The notes: generated from the sequence alone by a model not told the origin. Shown: positions 15,939 through 24,704, counted from the first letter of the stretch. The stretch is 64,000 nt of DNA from Cellulomonas taurus (GCF_012931845.1 NZ_CP051884.1:3162001-3226000), one strand, 5' to 3'. Program-made: numbers and translations.

Positions 15939-16298
15939 ATGCTCGATGGCAAAGGTCCGATCTTCGCCCAGATCGCCGACCGGATCGCCGACGACATCGT
16001 CGCCGGGGTCTACCCCGAGGACGGCGCGATCCCGAGCATCAACGACTTCTCGGTCTTCTTCCGCACCGCCCCGATGACCGTCGGCAAGGCGATCACCCAG
16101 CTCGTCGACCAGGGCGTGCTCTACAAGAAGCGCGGCATCGGCATGTTCGTGGCCGAGGGCGCTCCCGCCCTGCTGCGCAGCCGACGCGCCGAGAACCTGC
16201 GCACCGAGTACATCGCCCCGCTGCTGCGCGAAGCCGCGCTGATCGGGGTCGACCTGCCCACCCTCCACCAACTCCTCGACCAGGAGGCCAGCTCATGA
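15939..16298 (+). CDS. GntR-family (YtrA subfamily) regulator of an ABC transporter
   Basis: 119 aa. The winged helix starts PIFAQIADRIADDIVAGVY and includes PSINDFSVFFRTAPMTVGKAI, ending GIGMFV, as in YtrA-type repressors with a short C-terminal helical tail. ATG 15939 is chosen because GGAGG lies 5 nt upstream; the upstream ATG 15915 is inside the operator palindrome. The stop overlaps the ATPase start as ATGA, so regulator and transporter are one operon, probably autoregulated. YtrA-family operons often respond to cell-wall-active agents, but no ligand can be assigned. Confidence 0.9.
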   Translation: MLDGKGPIFAQIADRIADDIVAGVYPEDGAIPSINDFSVFFRTAPMTVGKAITQLVDQGVLYKKRGIGMFVAEGAPALLRSRRAENLRTEYIAPLLREAALIGVDLPTLHQLLDQEASS

Positions 16299-17179
16299 CC
16301 ACCGCCATCGACGTCCGGTCAGTCAGCCGGACCTTCGGCCGCACCCCGGTGCTGCACGCGCTCGACTTCCAGGTGCCCCAGCACGCGATCCTCGGCCTGC
16401 TCGGCCGCAACGGCGCCGGGAAGACCACCATCATGTCGATCATCGCCGGGCAGGACCGGCCCACCAGCGGCGAGGTGCTGGTCGGCGGCCACCATCCCTT
16501 CGAGCACGCGCCGACCCTGAACACCATCCGGTACATCCGGGACAGCCAGCGCTACCCGGACGACTACTACCTGCGGCACGTGCTGCGGATCGGACCGGCG
16601 TTCGCCCCGCACTGGGACGCCGAGCTCGCCGCCTCCCTGGTGGACAGCTTCGCGTTGCCGGCCAAGGTGGCGGTGAAGAAGTACTCGCGTGGCCAGCTGT
16701 CTGCGCTCGGCATCGTGCTCGGCCTGGCCTCCCGCACACCGATCACGCTGCTGGACGAGCCCTACCTGGGCCTGGACGTCACCGCCCGGCGGGTGTTCTA
16801 CGACGCGCTGCTGCGGGACTACGCCGAGCACCCCCGCACCGTGGTGCTGTCCACCCACCTGGTGCAGGAGTCGGAATCGCTCTTCGACCAGGTCGTGATC
16901 CTGGACCGGGGCCGGGTGGTGGCCGCCGGCGATCGGGACGACGTGGTCGGCGGCCTGGTCCAGCTGTCCGGCACCACCGGAGCCGTCAGCCAGCTCACCG
17001 CGGGCTTCGACGTGCTGCGCCGGGACGTGGTCGGCGGACTGTGCTCGGCGCTGGTGCGCACCGACAACGACCTGAGCGACGCCGCCCATCGCCTGGGCGT
17101 CCAGCTCAGCGGCGGATCCCTGCAGGACCTGGTCGCCTCCTACGGCGCCGGGCACGACACCACGGAGGTCGCGGCATGA
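16295..17179 (+). CDS. ABC transporter ATP-binding protein (YtrB-like)
   Basis: 294 aa. Walker A is GRNGAGKTT, the signature loop is degenerate (KYSRGQLSALG in place of LSGGQ), Walker B with catalytic Glu is TLLDEPYLGLD, and the H-loop is STH. A C-terminal extension of about 80 residues follows the core, as in YtrB-type exporters. It starts and ends with ATGA overlaps to gntR and the permease, so all three are translationally coupled. Confidence 0.92.
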   Translation: MTTAIDVRSVSRTFGRTPVLHALDFQVPQHAILGLLGRNGAGKTTIMSIIAGQDRPTSGEVLVGGHHPFEHAPTLNTIRYIRDSQRYPDDYYLRHVLRIGPAFAPHWDAELAASLVDSFALPAKVAVKKYSRGQLSALGIVLGLASRTPITLLDEPYLGLDVTARRVFYDALLRDYAEHPRTVVLSTHLVQESESLFDQVVILDRGRVVAAGDRDDVVGGLVQLSGTTGAVSQLTAGFDVLRRDVVGGLCSALVRTDNDLSDAAHRLGVQLSGGSLQDLVASYGAGHDTTEVAA

Positions 17180-17886
17180 CCGACACCCTGGCGGCCACCC
17201 GGCTGCATCTGAACAAGCGCGAGATGACCTTCGTCGTGCCGCTCGGGATCACCGGGCTGGTGGCGCTGATCTCGGTCCTGATCATGGTGCTGCTGATCCG
17301 GGCGGGTCAGACACCCGGCACCGACGCCTGGGTTGAGGGCGCGCGGTCGAACGGCGGGATGCTCTGGGGCCTGTGCGGCTTCATCGGCTACATGGGCGTG
17401 CAGTCGGTGGCCACCACCTTCCCCTTCGCCCTCACCCTCGGCGCCACCAGGCGACATTTCGTCTTCGGCACGGTGCTCTGGTGGGCGATCACCTCCGCCT
17501 ACCTGGCAGCGATCTTCACGGTCCTGCTGGCGATCGAGCTGGCGACCGGGCACTGGTTCGCCGACTTCTACATCTTCGACGTGTTCCTGCTCGGCTCCGG
17601 CTCGCTGGCGAAGATCGCGGTGATCGTCTTCCTCGGCAGCATGAGCATCTACAGCCTGGGCGGGGTGTTCGCGGCGTCCTGGGTCCGGTTCCGCAACCGT
17701 GGCCCGATCGTCCTCGGCACCGCCCTGGTGCTCGCCGTCCTGGTGGTGCTGATCCTCGCGGTGCCGTCCTTCAGGTCCATCGTCGAGGCATTCCGCGCCT
17801 GGTGGCTGATCGTGGCCGCGGTGGCGGTCATCGCCGGCTCGTCCATCGGCACCTGGGCCTTCCTGCGCGGCTCGTCGGTGCGCTGA
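17176..17886 (+). CDS. ABC transporter permease
   Basis: 236 aa with about six membrane helices, starting after a short cytoplasmic N-terminus (residues 22-42 form the first helix). No soluble extracellular domain is evident. The helix boundary GATRRHFVFGT in the second loop is typical of permeases paired with YtrB-like ATPases. It is the last gene of the gntR operon; crp begins 86 nt later. Confidence 0.85.
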   Translation: MTDTLAATRLHLNKREMTFVVPLGITGLVALISVLIMVLLIRAGQTPGTDAWVEGARSNGGMLWGLCGFIGYMGVQSVATTFPFALTLGATRRHFVFGTVLWWAITSAYLAAIFTVLLAIELATGHWFADFYIFDVFLLGSGSLAKIAVIVFLGSMSIYSLGGVFAASWVRFRNRGPIVLGTALVLAVLVVLILAVPSFRSIVEAFRAWWLIVAAVAVIAGSSIGTWAFLRGSSVR

Positions 17887-17972
17887 CCGGTGGTTTCGTC
17901 CTCCGGTCACCCCGACCCGGCCGGATGGGGCAGACTGACCCCATCGATTTCCCGGTGAGAAAGGTTCCACAG

Positions 17973-18650
17973 GTGGAGGACGACGTCGTACTCTCGGCGC
18001 CCCTGTTCGTGGGGATGGACCCGGAGGCGTCCCGCGCGCTGATCGCTTCCATGCAGCCCGTGCACGTCGCCCGCGGTGAGGTCCTCTTCCACGAGGGCGA
18101 ACCCGGCGACCGGTTGTACGTGATCCGGACGGGCAAGATCAAGCTCGGCCGACGCTCCAGCGACGGCCGGGAGAACCTGCTCGCCGTGCTCGGCCCCGGG
18201 GAGATGTTCGGCGAGCTGTCGCTCTTCGACCTCGGCCCCCGCACCGCCACCGCCACCGGGGTCGCCGACGCCGTGGTGATGGAGCTGGGTCACGAGGAAC
18301 TGGTCGGCTGGCTGGAGCAGAACCCCGGCGTGGCCAAGCACCTGCTCGCCGCCCTGGGCCGTCGCCTGCGCCGGACCAACGAGGCACTGGCCGACCTGGT
18401 GTTCGCCGACGTGCCCGGCCGGGTCGCCAAGGCCCTGCTGGACCTGTCCACCCGCTTCGGTCAGCAGACCGACGAGGGCGTCCGGGTCGCCCACGACCTC
18501 ACGCAGGAGGAGCTGGCCCAGCTGGTCGGTGCGTCGCGGGAGACCGTGAACAAGGCGCTCGCCGACTTCGCCGCCCGCAAGTGGGTCCGCCGCGAGGGCC
18601 GCGCGATCGTGCTGCTCGACCTGGACCGGCTGGAACGCCGCGCCCGCTGA
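17973..18650 (+). CDS. crp: Crp/Fnr-family cyclic-nucleotide-responsive regulator
   Basis: 225 aa, the actinobacterial Crp/GlxR type. The cAMP-binding barrel holds HEGEPGDRLYV and the phosphate-binding cassette GELSLFDLGPRTATATG. The helix-turn-helix is LTQEELAQLVGASRETVNKAL. GTG 17973 gives an N-terminus (VEDDVVLSAPLF) of family length, with AGAAAGG 8 nt upstream; GTG 17955 is an alternative. It is a global regulator of carbon and redox genes in relatives. Gene order crp-RidA-small gene-whiB4-ponA2 matches Mycobacterium. Confidence 0.95.
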   Translation: MEDDVVLSAPLFVGMDPEASRALIASMQPVHVARGEVLFHEGEPGDRLYVIRTGKIKLGRRSSDGRENLLAVLGPGEMFGELSLFDLGPRTATATGVADAVVMELGHEELVGWLEQNPGVAKHLLAALGRRLRRTNEALADLVFADVPGRVAKALLDLSTRFGQQTDEGVRVAHDLTQEELAQLVGASRETVNKALADFAARKWVRREGRAIVLLDLDRLERRAR

Positions 18651-18656
18651 ACGACG

Positions 18657-18696
18657 ACGAAGGCCCCCGACGCGATCACCGCATCGGGGGCCTTCG
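18657..18696. terminator. Rho-independent hairpin terminator, bidirectional
   Basis: ACGAAGGCCCCCGA and TCGGGGGCCTTCGT arms, stem extended by GCG-type pairs, with a short loop. It separates the convergent crp and RidA genes. Confidence 0.9.
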
Positions 18697-18713
18697 TGTG
18701 TGTCCGCGACGCG

Positions 18714-19184
18714 TCAGTCGACGACCTCGGCGACGATCTCCACCTCGACCGCCGAGTCCAGCGGCAGCACCGCGACCCCGACCGCCGAGCGGGCGTGCAC
18801 CCCGGCGTCGCCGAAGATCTCGCCCAGCAGGGTGCTCGCGCCGTTGATCACCCCGGGCTGTCCGGTGAACGACGGATCGCTCGCCACGAAGCCGACCACC
18901 TTGACGATCCGGACCACCCGGTCCAGGTCGCCGTCCAGCAGCGAGGCGACGGCCGCGACGGCGTTCAGCGCACAGGTGGCGGCAAGCTCCTGCGCCAGCT
19001 CCGGCGAGACCGTGTCGCCGACCTTGCCGGTGACCGCCAGCTCGCCGCCGACGAACGGCAGCTGGCCGGAGGTGTGGATCAGGTTCCCGGTGCGCACCGC
19101 CGGGACGTAGGCCGCGACCGGCGCGGCGACCTGCGGGAGCTCCAGCCCCAGCTCGGCCAGCCGGTCGGCGATGCGGCCGGTCAC
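18714..19184 (-). CDS. RidA/YjgF-family protein
   Basis: 156 aa. Typical RidA tracts are VRTGNLIHTSGQLPFVGGEL, NAVAAVASLLDGDLDRVVRI and the C-terminal ARSAVGVAVLPLDSAVEVEI with the Arg of the enamine/imine-hydrolysing pocket. RidA enzymes deaminate reactive 2-aminoacrylate-type intermediates. This is the longer (about 150 aa) subgroup found beside whiB4 in actinobacteria. The GTG start overlaps the preceding stop as GTGA. Confidence 0.92.
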   Translation of the reverse strand: MTGRIADRLAELGLELPQVAAPVAAYVPAVRTGNLIHTSGQLPFVGGELAVTGKVGDTVSPELAQELAATCALNAVAAVASLLDGDLDRVVRIVKVVGFVASDPSFTGQPGVINGASTLLGEIFGDAGVHARSAVGVAVLPLDSAVEVEIVAEVVD

Positions 19185-19342
19185 TTCTCGCCCGTCGGAC
19201 GCTTCAGGTAGGCGACGAGACCGGTCTCGGTCTGCAACACGGTGACCAGTTCCCAGCCGTCCGATCCCCACTGGTCGAGGATCGCCTTGGTGGCGTGGAC
19301 GATGAGCGGGACGGTCGCGTACTCCCAGGTGGTGGTGGCCAT
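19181..19342 (-). CDS. Small conserved protein (DUF4177-like), 53 aa
   Basis: Begins MATTTWEYATVPLIVHATKA and contains ILDQWGSDGWELVTV, a compact fold with the WE-Y...GWELV pattern typical of DUF4177-like proteins. A counterpart lies in the same place (between whiB4 and RidA) in mycobacteria. Its stop overlaps RidA by GTGA and its start is 5 nt from the whiB stop, so the three form one transcript. Function unknown. Confidence 0.85.
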   Translation of the reverse strand: MATTTWEYATVPLIVHATKAILDQWGSDGWELVTVLQTETGLVAYLKRPTGEK

Positions 19343-19347
19343 GCGCG

Positions 19348-19656
19348 TCACCCTAGTCGGGCGGCGTCCCGCACGTCGTCCAGCCCGAGCAGTTCGTCCT
19401 TCCAGGACTCGACGTCCGGGCGCTTGCGCAACAACGCGCGACGCTCCCGTTCGGTCATCCCACCCCAGACGCCGAAGTTCATCCTGCAGTCCAACGCGTC
19501 GGCCAGGCACTCCAGGCGCACCAGGCACGACTGACACACGGCTCGCGCATCGCGTTGCGCCTTGCCCTCGACGAACAGGTCGTCGGGCTCCACCCGCTCC
19601 GACCCCGCCGATCCACAGGCCGCGAACGCCGTCCAATGACTGTCCGTGACGGACAT
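19348..19656 (-). CDS. whiB4: WhiB-family Fe-S regulator (WhiB4/WblA type)
   Basis: 102 aa. The [4Fe-4S] ligands are Cys14, Cys41, Cys44 and Cys50 (C...CQSCLVRLEC), followed by the GVWGG turn and the basic segment ERERRALLRKRP that contacts DNA and sigma. The orthology to WhiB4/WblA rests mainly on context: adjacent RidA and, divergently, a PonA2-type PBP followed by a metallophosphoesterase. WhiB4 is a redox-sensing regulator in mycobacteria; WblA represses development in Streptomyces. ATG 19656 is set by GGGGGA 4 nt upstream; an ATG 21 nt further up is possible. Confidence 0.92.
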   Translation of the reverse strand: MSVTDSHWTAFAACGSAGSERVEPDDLFVEGKAQRDARAVCQSCLVRLECLADALDCRMNFGVWGGMTERERRALLRKRPDVESWKDELLGLDDVRDAARLG

Positions 19657-19804
19657 GCCATCCCCCTTGATCCAGACCATTCCCCACGAGGACGCCCGAC
19701 CGGGTGCGGCAAAGACCGGCAGTGTCCCCCTGCTGCCCGCGACCGTACCGCGCAAGTCGTCCCACGTCACCACCCACCTGGGTCCCAGCGCCCGTTCAGC
19801 TCCG

Positions 19805-19823
19805 TGTGCAGGTCCCGTGCACA
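19805..19823. promoter_or_regulatory. Palindrome in the whiB4-ponA2 divergent region
   Basis: TGTGCA and TGCACA separated by 7 nt sit in the 228-nt divergent region. The arms recall Crp half-sites but the spacing is not the 16-bp Crp geometry, so its reader is unknown. Confidence 0.3.
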
Positions 19824-19871
19824 AAGCCCAGATGCCGATGATCACCGTGGAGGGTGACCCACCTGCTCCCG

Positions 19872-19877
19872 TACCCT
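19872..19877 (+). promoter_or_regulatory. Leaderless -10 element (TACCCT) for the PBP gene
   Basis: TACCCT, 7 nt before ATG 19885, with no ribosome-binding site. Confidence 0.5.
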
Positions 19878-19884
19878 GGCGGGC

Positions 19885-22281
19885 ATGCCCTCTCCCTCGT
19901 CGCCCCGCGGTCGACAGATGACCGCCGGTCAGGCGGTGGCGCTCTTCATGGCGTTCCTGCTGGCCTCCGGGATCGGTGGTCTGCTGACCGCCGGACTCGC
20001 CCTGCCCACGGTCGCCATCGCGAACAGCGCCACGAACCTCTCGGTGCAGGCCTTCGAGGACCTGCCCAGCGAGCTGGAGCAGAAGCCGCTCTCGGAGAAG
20101 TCGACCCTGCTGGCCGCCGACGGCACGACGGTGCTCGCCGAGTTCTGGGCCGAGAACCGCGAGGTCGTCACGCAGGACCGGATCGCCGAGCAGATGCAGA
20201 ACGCGGTGATCGCGACCGAGGACAAGCGGTTCTACCAGCACGGTGGCATCGACCCCACCGGCACGCTGCGCGCGGCGATGGCCAACCTGACCGGCAGCTC
20301 GACCCAGGGTGGCTCCACCCTGACCCAGCAGTACGTGAAGAACGTGCTGATCGAGTCGGCGATCCGGGACGGCGACTACGCCAAGGCGGAGCAGGCACGG
20401 GAGGCCGAGGGCGCCGAGGGCTACGCCCGCAAGCTGCGCGAGGCGAAGCTGGCCATCGCCCTCGAGAAGACGATGACCAAGGACGAGATCCTCACCGCGT
20501 ACCTGAACATCGCGCAGTTCGGCGTCTCGACCTACGGCGTCGAGGCGGCCGCCCAGCGGTTCTTCAGCAAGTCGGCCGCCGACCTGAACTACCTCGAGGC
20601 CGCCACCATCGCCGGGGTGACCAACAGCCCGACCCTCTACGACCCGATCAAGAACCCGGAGAAGTCCGAGGGTCGCCGCAACACGGTGCTGTTCCTGATG
20701 CACGACCAGGGGTACATCACCGACGAGGAGTACGAGGCGGGCAAGACCACCCCGCTCGCGGCGACGCTGATCCCCTCCGACCCGAAGTCCGGCTGCATGG
20801 CCGCCGAGACCTCCGTGCCGGGTTCCGGCTACTTCTGCGACTACGTCACCCACGTGATCAAGAACGACCCGGCCTTCGGTGAGACGCCGGAGGAGCGGGA
20901 GAACCGGCTGTACCGCGGTGGCCTGACCATCGTCACCACCCTGGACACCCGGGTGCAGACCATCGCGAACGACTCGGTGAAGAACAGCGTGCCGGTCAAC
21001 GACCCGTCCGGTGTCGGTGAGGCGATGAGCGTGGTCGAGCCGGGCACCGGCCAGATCAAGGCCATGGCCCAGAACCGCGAGTTCAACAACACCTCCGAGG
21101 CCGGTGACCGTCAGACCTCGGTGAACTACAACACCAGCTACGCCTACGGCGGCTCGACCGGCTTCCCGCCAGGTTCGACCTTCAAGGCGTTCACCCTGCT
21201 GCAGTGGCTCAAGGACGGGCACTCGCTGAGCGAGCGGGTCAACGGCACCGCCCGGACCCTGAACACCAACCAGTTCACCGCCTGCGGCGCGAAGCTCGGC
21301 AACAGCACCTACAAGGTCGGCAACTCCGAGGGCGGCGCGGGCAACATGTCCGTCCTGCAGGCCACCCAGAACTCGGTCAACCTCGCCTTCCTGACGATGG
21401 CGATGCAGCTCGACCTGTGCGACATCATGAACGGCGCCGCCGAGCTGGGTGTGGTCCAGGCCGGGAACGGCGAGACCTTCCAGGCGTTCCCGGCGAACGT
21501 GCTCGGCTCGGACTCGACCACCCCGCTGGCGATCGCCTCCGCCTACGCGACCTTCGCCTCCGGTGGCACCTACTGCTCCCCGATCGCGATCCTGTCGGTC
21601 AAGGACGCCGACGGCGCCGACGTGACCGTGCCGGACGCCGGGTGCAAGCAGGCCATCTCCACCGAGATCGCCAACGCGATGGCGTACGCGATGAGCAACG
21701 TGTGGAGCGGCACCGGAAAGGGCATCGGCACCCCGTCCTACACCGCCTCCGGCAAGACCGGTACCACCAGCAAGAACGAGCACACCTGGTTCGCCGGGTA
21801 CACGCCGCGACTGGCCACCGCCGTGTGGGTCGGTCACCCGGACTCGATGACCCCGATGCAGCGGGTCACGATCAACGGCAAGTACTACTCCAACGTCTTC
21901 GGTGCGACCATCGCCGGGAAGGCATGGAAGACCGCGATGGACGCCGTGCTACTGGACGGCACCCCGAACCCGGACTTCGGCGCGGCCAGCTCGGACGACA
22001 TCTACGGCGCGCCGGTCGGCGTCCCGTCGGTGGTCGGCCTGGACGTCAACGCCGCCACCCAGCAGCTCTCCGGTGCGGGCTTCGGCGTGCAGGCGGGCGA
22101 GGCAGAGTTCTCCGAGCTCGCCCCGAACACCGTGATCCGCCAGGACCCCAGCGGGTCGGCCGTTCCCGGAGCGACGATCACGCTGATCCTGTCCAAGGGC
22201 CCCGACCCCGCGGGACAGCAGCCGGCCGACCCGAACCAGGGTCAGCCGAATCCCGGCGCCAATCCCCCGGGCCAGGGCTAG
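19885..22281 (+). CDS. Class A penicillin-binding protein with PASTA domain (PonA2-like)
   Basis: 798-aa bifunctional peptidoglycan synthase. One N-terminal membrane helix (about residues 18-42) is followed by a GT51 glycosyltransferase domain with the catalytic motif EDKRFYQHGGID near residue 112. The transpeptidase domain has nucleophile Ser431 in GSTFK, SVN at 497 and KTGT at 624. A single PASTA domain spans about 712-775, then a Pro/Gln/Asn-rich tail. Mycobacterial PonA2 has the same context (whiB4 divergent, phosphoesterase downstream). The TAG stop overlaps the next GTG start by one base. Confidence 0.95.
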   Translation: MPSPSSPRGRQMTAGQAVALFMAFLLASGIGGLLTAGLALPTVAIANSATNLSVQAFEDLPSELEQKPLSEKSTLLAADGTTVLAEFWAENREVVTQDRIAEQMQNAVIATEDKRFYQHGGIDPTGTLRAAMANLTGSSTQGGSTLTQQYVKNVLIESAIRDGDYAKAEQAREAEGAEGYARKLREAKLAIALEKTMTKDEILTAYLNIAQFGVSTYGVEAAAQRFFSKSAADLNYLEAATIAGVTNSPTLYDPIKNPEKSEGRRNTVLFLMHDQGYITDEEYEAGKTTPLAATLIPSDPKSGCMAAETSVPGSGYFCDYVTHVIKNDPAFGETPEERENRLYRGGLTIVTTLDTRVQTIANDSVKNSVPVNDPSGVGEAMSVVEPGTGQIKAMAQNREFNNTSEAGDRQTSVNYNTSYAYGGSTGFPPGSTFKAFTLLQWLKDGHSLSERVNGTARTLNTNQFTACGAKLGNSTYKVGNSEGGAGNMSVLQATQNSVNLAFLTMAMQLDLCDIMNGAAELGVVQAGNGETFQAFPANVLGSDSTTPLAIASAYATFASGGTYCSPIAILSVKDADGADVTVPDAGCKQAISTEIANAMAYAMSNVWSGTGKGIGTPSYTASGKTGTTSKNEHTWFAGYTPRLATAVWVGHPDSMTPMQRVTINGKYYSNVFGATIAGKAWKTAMDAVLLDGTPNPDFGAASSDDIYGAPVGVPSVVGLDVNAATQQLSGAGFGVQAGEAEFSELAPNTVIRQDPSGSAVPGATITLILSKGPDPAGQQPADPNQGQPNPGANPPGQG

Positions 22282-23255
22282 TGACCTCGCGTCTGCTGCG
22301 CGGCCTGGGCGCCGCGGCGCTCGCCGGTGCCGGGGCCGTCGCCTGGGGGACGGTCGAGGCGCGCTGGTACACCCTGCGCGAGTTCACCGTCCCGGTGCTG
22401 CCGCCGGGTGCCGACCCGCTCACCGTGCTGCACCTGTCCGACCTGCACCTGACCCCCGGCCAGCATCGCAAGATCGACTGGGTGCGGGACCTCGCGTCCA
22501 TCCAGCCCGACCTGGTGATCGACACCGGGGACAACTGGGCGCACCTGGACGCGATGCCCGCGCTCCTGCACGCGCTCGAACCGCACCTGGACACCCCGGG
22601 GGCCTTCGTGTGGGGCTCCAACGACTTCTTCGCCCCTTCCCCGAAGAACCCGGCGCGCTACCTGCTGCCGGACGCCCGGGTGCAGCGCGACGAGCCGCCC
22701 ACCGAGCTGCCCTGGCGTGAGCTCGGTCGCCGCCTCACCTCCGCCGGGTGGATCGACCTGGACAACCGCCGCGACGCCGTCGAGGTCGCCGGACAGCGGA
22801 TCAGCCTGGTCGGCACGAACGACGCGCACCTCGACCTGGACCGGTTCCCCGGACCCGAGGGCGACATCCGCCCGGTCGCGCACCGCGCGGGTCCGGCCGA
22901 CCCGGCCCGGGTCACCGGTGACCTGCCCGCCCTGCACCTCGGGGTCACGCACGCTCCCTACCGGAGGGTCCTGGACGCCATGCACGCCGACGGTGCCGAC
23001 CTGATCCTGGCCGGGCACACCCACGGCGGACAGCTCGCCGTCCCTGGTTATGGCGCCTTGGTCACCAACTGCGACCTGGACCGTGGCCGCGCGAAGGGGC
23101 TGCACGGCTGGCCCGGTGCCCGGCCCGATGCGCCGCACGGCGCGGACTCCACCTGGCTGCACGTCTGCGGCGGCCTGGGCACCTCCCCCTACGCGCCGGT
23201 GCGTTTCGCCTGCCGGCCCGAGGCGGCGGTGCTCACGCTGGTCGCGGCGAGCTGA
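22281..23255 (+). CDS. Membrane-anchored calcineurin-like metallophosphoesterase
   Basis: 324 aa. An N-terminal hydrophobic helix (LGAAALAGAGAVAWGTV) anchors a metallophosphoesterase domain with LHLSDLHL (DxH), DTGDNW (GDN), GSND in place of the usual GNH(D/E), VTHAP and GHTHGGQ. Change of GNHD to GSND removes the usual catalytic His in that motif, although this is common in the YkuE-like group. GTG 22281 overlaps the PBP stop (TAGTG). The substrate is unknown; co-transcription with the PBP suggests an envelope role. Confidence 0.9.
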   Translation: MTSRLLRGLGAAALAGAGAVAWGTVEARWYTLREFTVPVLPPGADPLTVLHLSDLHLTPGQHRKIDWVRDLASIQPDLVIDTGDNWAHLDAMPALLHALEPHLDTPGAFVWGSNDFFAPSPKNPARYLLPDARVQRDEPPTELPWRELGRRLTSAGWIDLDNRRDAVEVAGQRISLVGTNDAHLDLDRFPGPEGDIRPVAHRAGPADPARVTGDLPALHLGVTHAPYRRVLDAMHADGADLILAGHTHGGQLAVPGYGALVTNCDLDRGRAKGLHGWPGARPDAPHGADSTWLHVCGGLGTSPYAPVRFACRPEAAVLTLVAAS

Positions 23256-23322
23256 CCGGCGGTCGTCGACCGGCATCGGTTACCGGGCATCCCCCAACGT
23301 CCGGTATGCTGAGTCAGCACCA

Positions 23323-23396
23323 CGGGGTGTGGCGCAGCTTGGTAGCGCGCCTCGTTCGGGACGAGGAGGTCGTGGGTTCGAATCCCGCCACCCCGA
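23323..23396 (+). tRNA. tRNA-Pro(CGG)
   Basis: Acceptor stem CGGGGTG/CACCCCG, anticodon stem-loop CCTCGTTCGGGACGAGG giving CGG, T-arm GGTTCGAATCC. Discriminator A; CCA is not encoded. A strong terminator follows 10 nt later. Confidence 0.95.
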
Positions 23397-23405
23397 CCGT
23401 GATGC

Positions 23406-23440
23406 AGAAGGGCCGGTACCGCGAGGTACCGGCCCTTCTC
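23406..23440 (+). terminator. Terminator of tRNA-Pro
   Basis: AGAAGGGCCGGTACC, loop GCGA, GGTACCGGCCCTTCT: a perfect 15-bp stem. The remaining 140 nt to the diguanylate cyclase stop show no further feature I can name. Confidence 0.9.
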
Positions 23441-23586
23441 GCGTGCCCGGCCCGGGCGTGCTCTGGCGGCACGCCTCAGACCTATCGGCGCAGCCTGACC
23501 CGGCTCGGCCCAACCCGGCTCGGCTTGGCCCGGTCCGCGAACGTGAGGCGTGCGGGGGTCCGGGGTACGGCAGCGCACCCGGGGAT

Positions 23587-24669
23587 TCAGCGGCTCGCGT
23601 CCAGGGGTTCGCGGTTCGGCCCGCGGTGGTCGGTCGCGATCCGGAACCGGTCCCGACCCGCGGCCTTGGCCCGGTACAGCGCGACATCCGCGGCGGCCAG
23701 GGCGGTCCCCGGCGGCACACCCGGGCAGATGGTCGCGATCCCCGCGGAGAAGGTGACGCCGGTGCTGACCTCGGCCCACTCGGTGCGCAGCGCGCGGAGC
23801 ATGTTCATCGCCTGCACCGCCTCGGTCCGGGGCAGCACCAGGACGAATTCCTCCCCGCCGTAGCGCGCGGCGTAGTCCCGGCGGCGCAGATGCTGGTCCA
23901 GCAGGTGCCCGAACCCGGTGAGGACGGCATCCCCGGCCGAGTGGCCCAGGGTGTCGTTCACGGTCTTGAAGTGGTCGAGGTCGATCACGACCAGGGTGTC
24001 ACCGGCCTGCACCGCCGACAGCTGCTCCTCCAGGTCCCGGCGGTTGCCCAGCGCGGTGAGCGCGTCGGTGCGGGCGTCCCGGCGCAACCTGCTGTGCACG
24101 TCGCGCTGATAGGCGGTGGTCAGGGCGAGCACCTGCGCGATCCCCCACCAGATGAGGCCGTAGATCACCATCCGCACCCAGGCACGCGGGTCGAACAGCG
24201 GCACCATCGCCGTATAGGCGACCAGGGCGACCGGCACCAGGCCGAGCGCGATCCGACCGGGGTGGAACAGCCCGAGGTAGACGAAGCACAACGGGATCAG
24301 ACCGACGTACGCACCGGCGGCGTGTTCGGTGCCCAGGCCCATCGCGGCGAGCGACACCAGCACCAGCAGCGGGAAGACCATGCTGACCAGCGAACGGTGC
24401 CGCCATCGGATCAGGAAGCTGGCGGCAGCGCCGAGCAGCAGCGTGCCGACGACCGCGGCGAGGACCAGCAGCATGCGCGGGGGGAGCCCGAGGAAGGGCA
24501 TGGTGAGCAGGATGACGACGGCGCAGAACACCAGCAGCATCCGGCCGCAGGCAGCGGCGTGCCCACCGATCTGCAGCCAGGCGGGCATCCGGTCCATGAT
24601 CCGGATCACCAAGGGCGTGGCCTCGACGGGCGACGGGGCCCGCGGGCCCGTATCGCGCGCGAAGGTCAT
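23587..24669 (-). CDS. Membrane diguanylate cyclase (GGDEF)
   Basis: 360 aa. Six or so N-terminal membrane helices (about residues 35-195) form a sensor-like module without recognised motifs. The GGDEF domain (about 205-345) carries RTDALTALGNRRDLEE, DLDHFKTVNDTLGHSAGD and the active site YGGEEF, so it should make c-di-GMP. An I-site RxxD (RRRD) stands five residues before GGEEF, allowing product inhibition. ATG 24669 is preferred over the longer frame because a possible sigma-28-like promoter ends 7 nt upstream of it. No EAL domain. Confidence 0.93.
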   Translation of the reverse strand: MTFARDTGPRAPSPVEATPLVIRIMDRMPAWLQIGGHAAACGRMLLVFCAVVILLTMPFLGLPPRMLLVLAAVVGTLLLGAAASFLIRWRHRSLVSMVFPLLVLVSLAAMGLGTEHAAGAYVGLIPLCFVYLGLFHPGRIALGLVPVALVAYTAMVPLFDPRAWVRMVIYGLIWWGIAQVLALTTAYQRDVHSRLRRDARTDALTALGNRRDLEEQLSAVQAGDTLVVIDLDHFKTVNDTLGHSAGDAVLTGFGHLLDQHLRRRDYAARYGGEEFVLVLPRTEAVQAMNMLRALRTEWAEVSTGVTFSAGIATICPGVPPGTALAAADVALYRAKAAGRDRFRIATDHRGPNREPLDASR

Positions 24670-24676
24670 GCCGTAG

Positions 24677-24704
24677 TCATCGGCTCGACCGGTGCCGCGC
24701 TGAA
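24677..24704 (-). promoter_or_regulatory. Possible FliA/WhiG (sigma-28)-type promoter, near-leaderless
   Basis: Reading the minus strand: TTCAG, 15 nt, GCCGATGA, then 7 nt to the diguanylate cyclase ATG. The -10 fits GCCGATAA-type sigma-28 boxes and no TAnnnT box is at this position. Confidence 0.4.

Noticed and set aside
23256..23586. Additional gene in the region around tRNA-Pro
   Set aside because: Short frames overlap the tRNA or the terminator and lack start signals.
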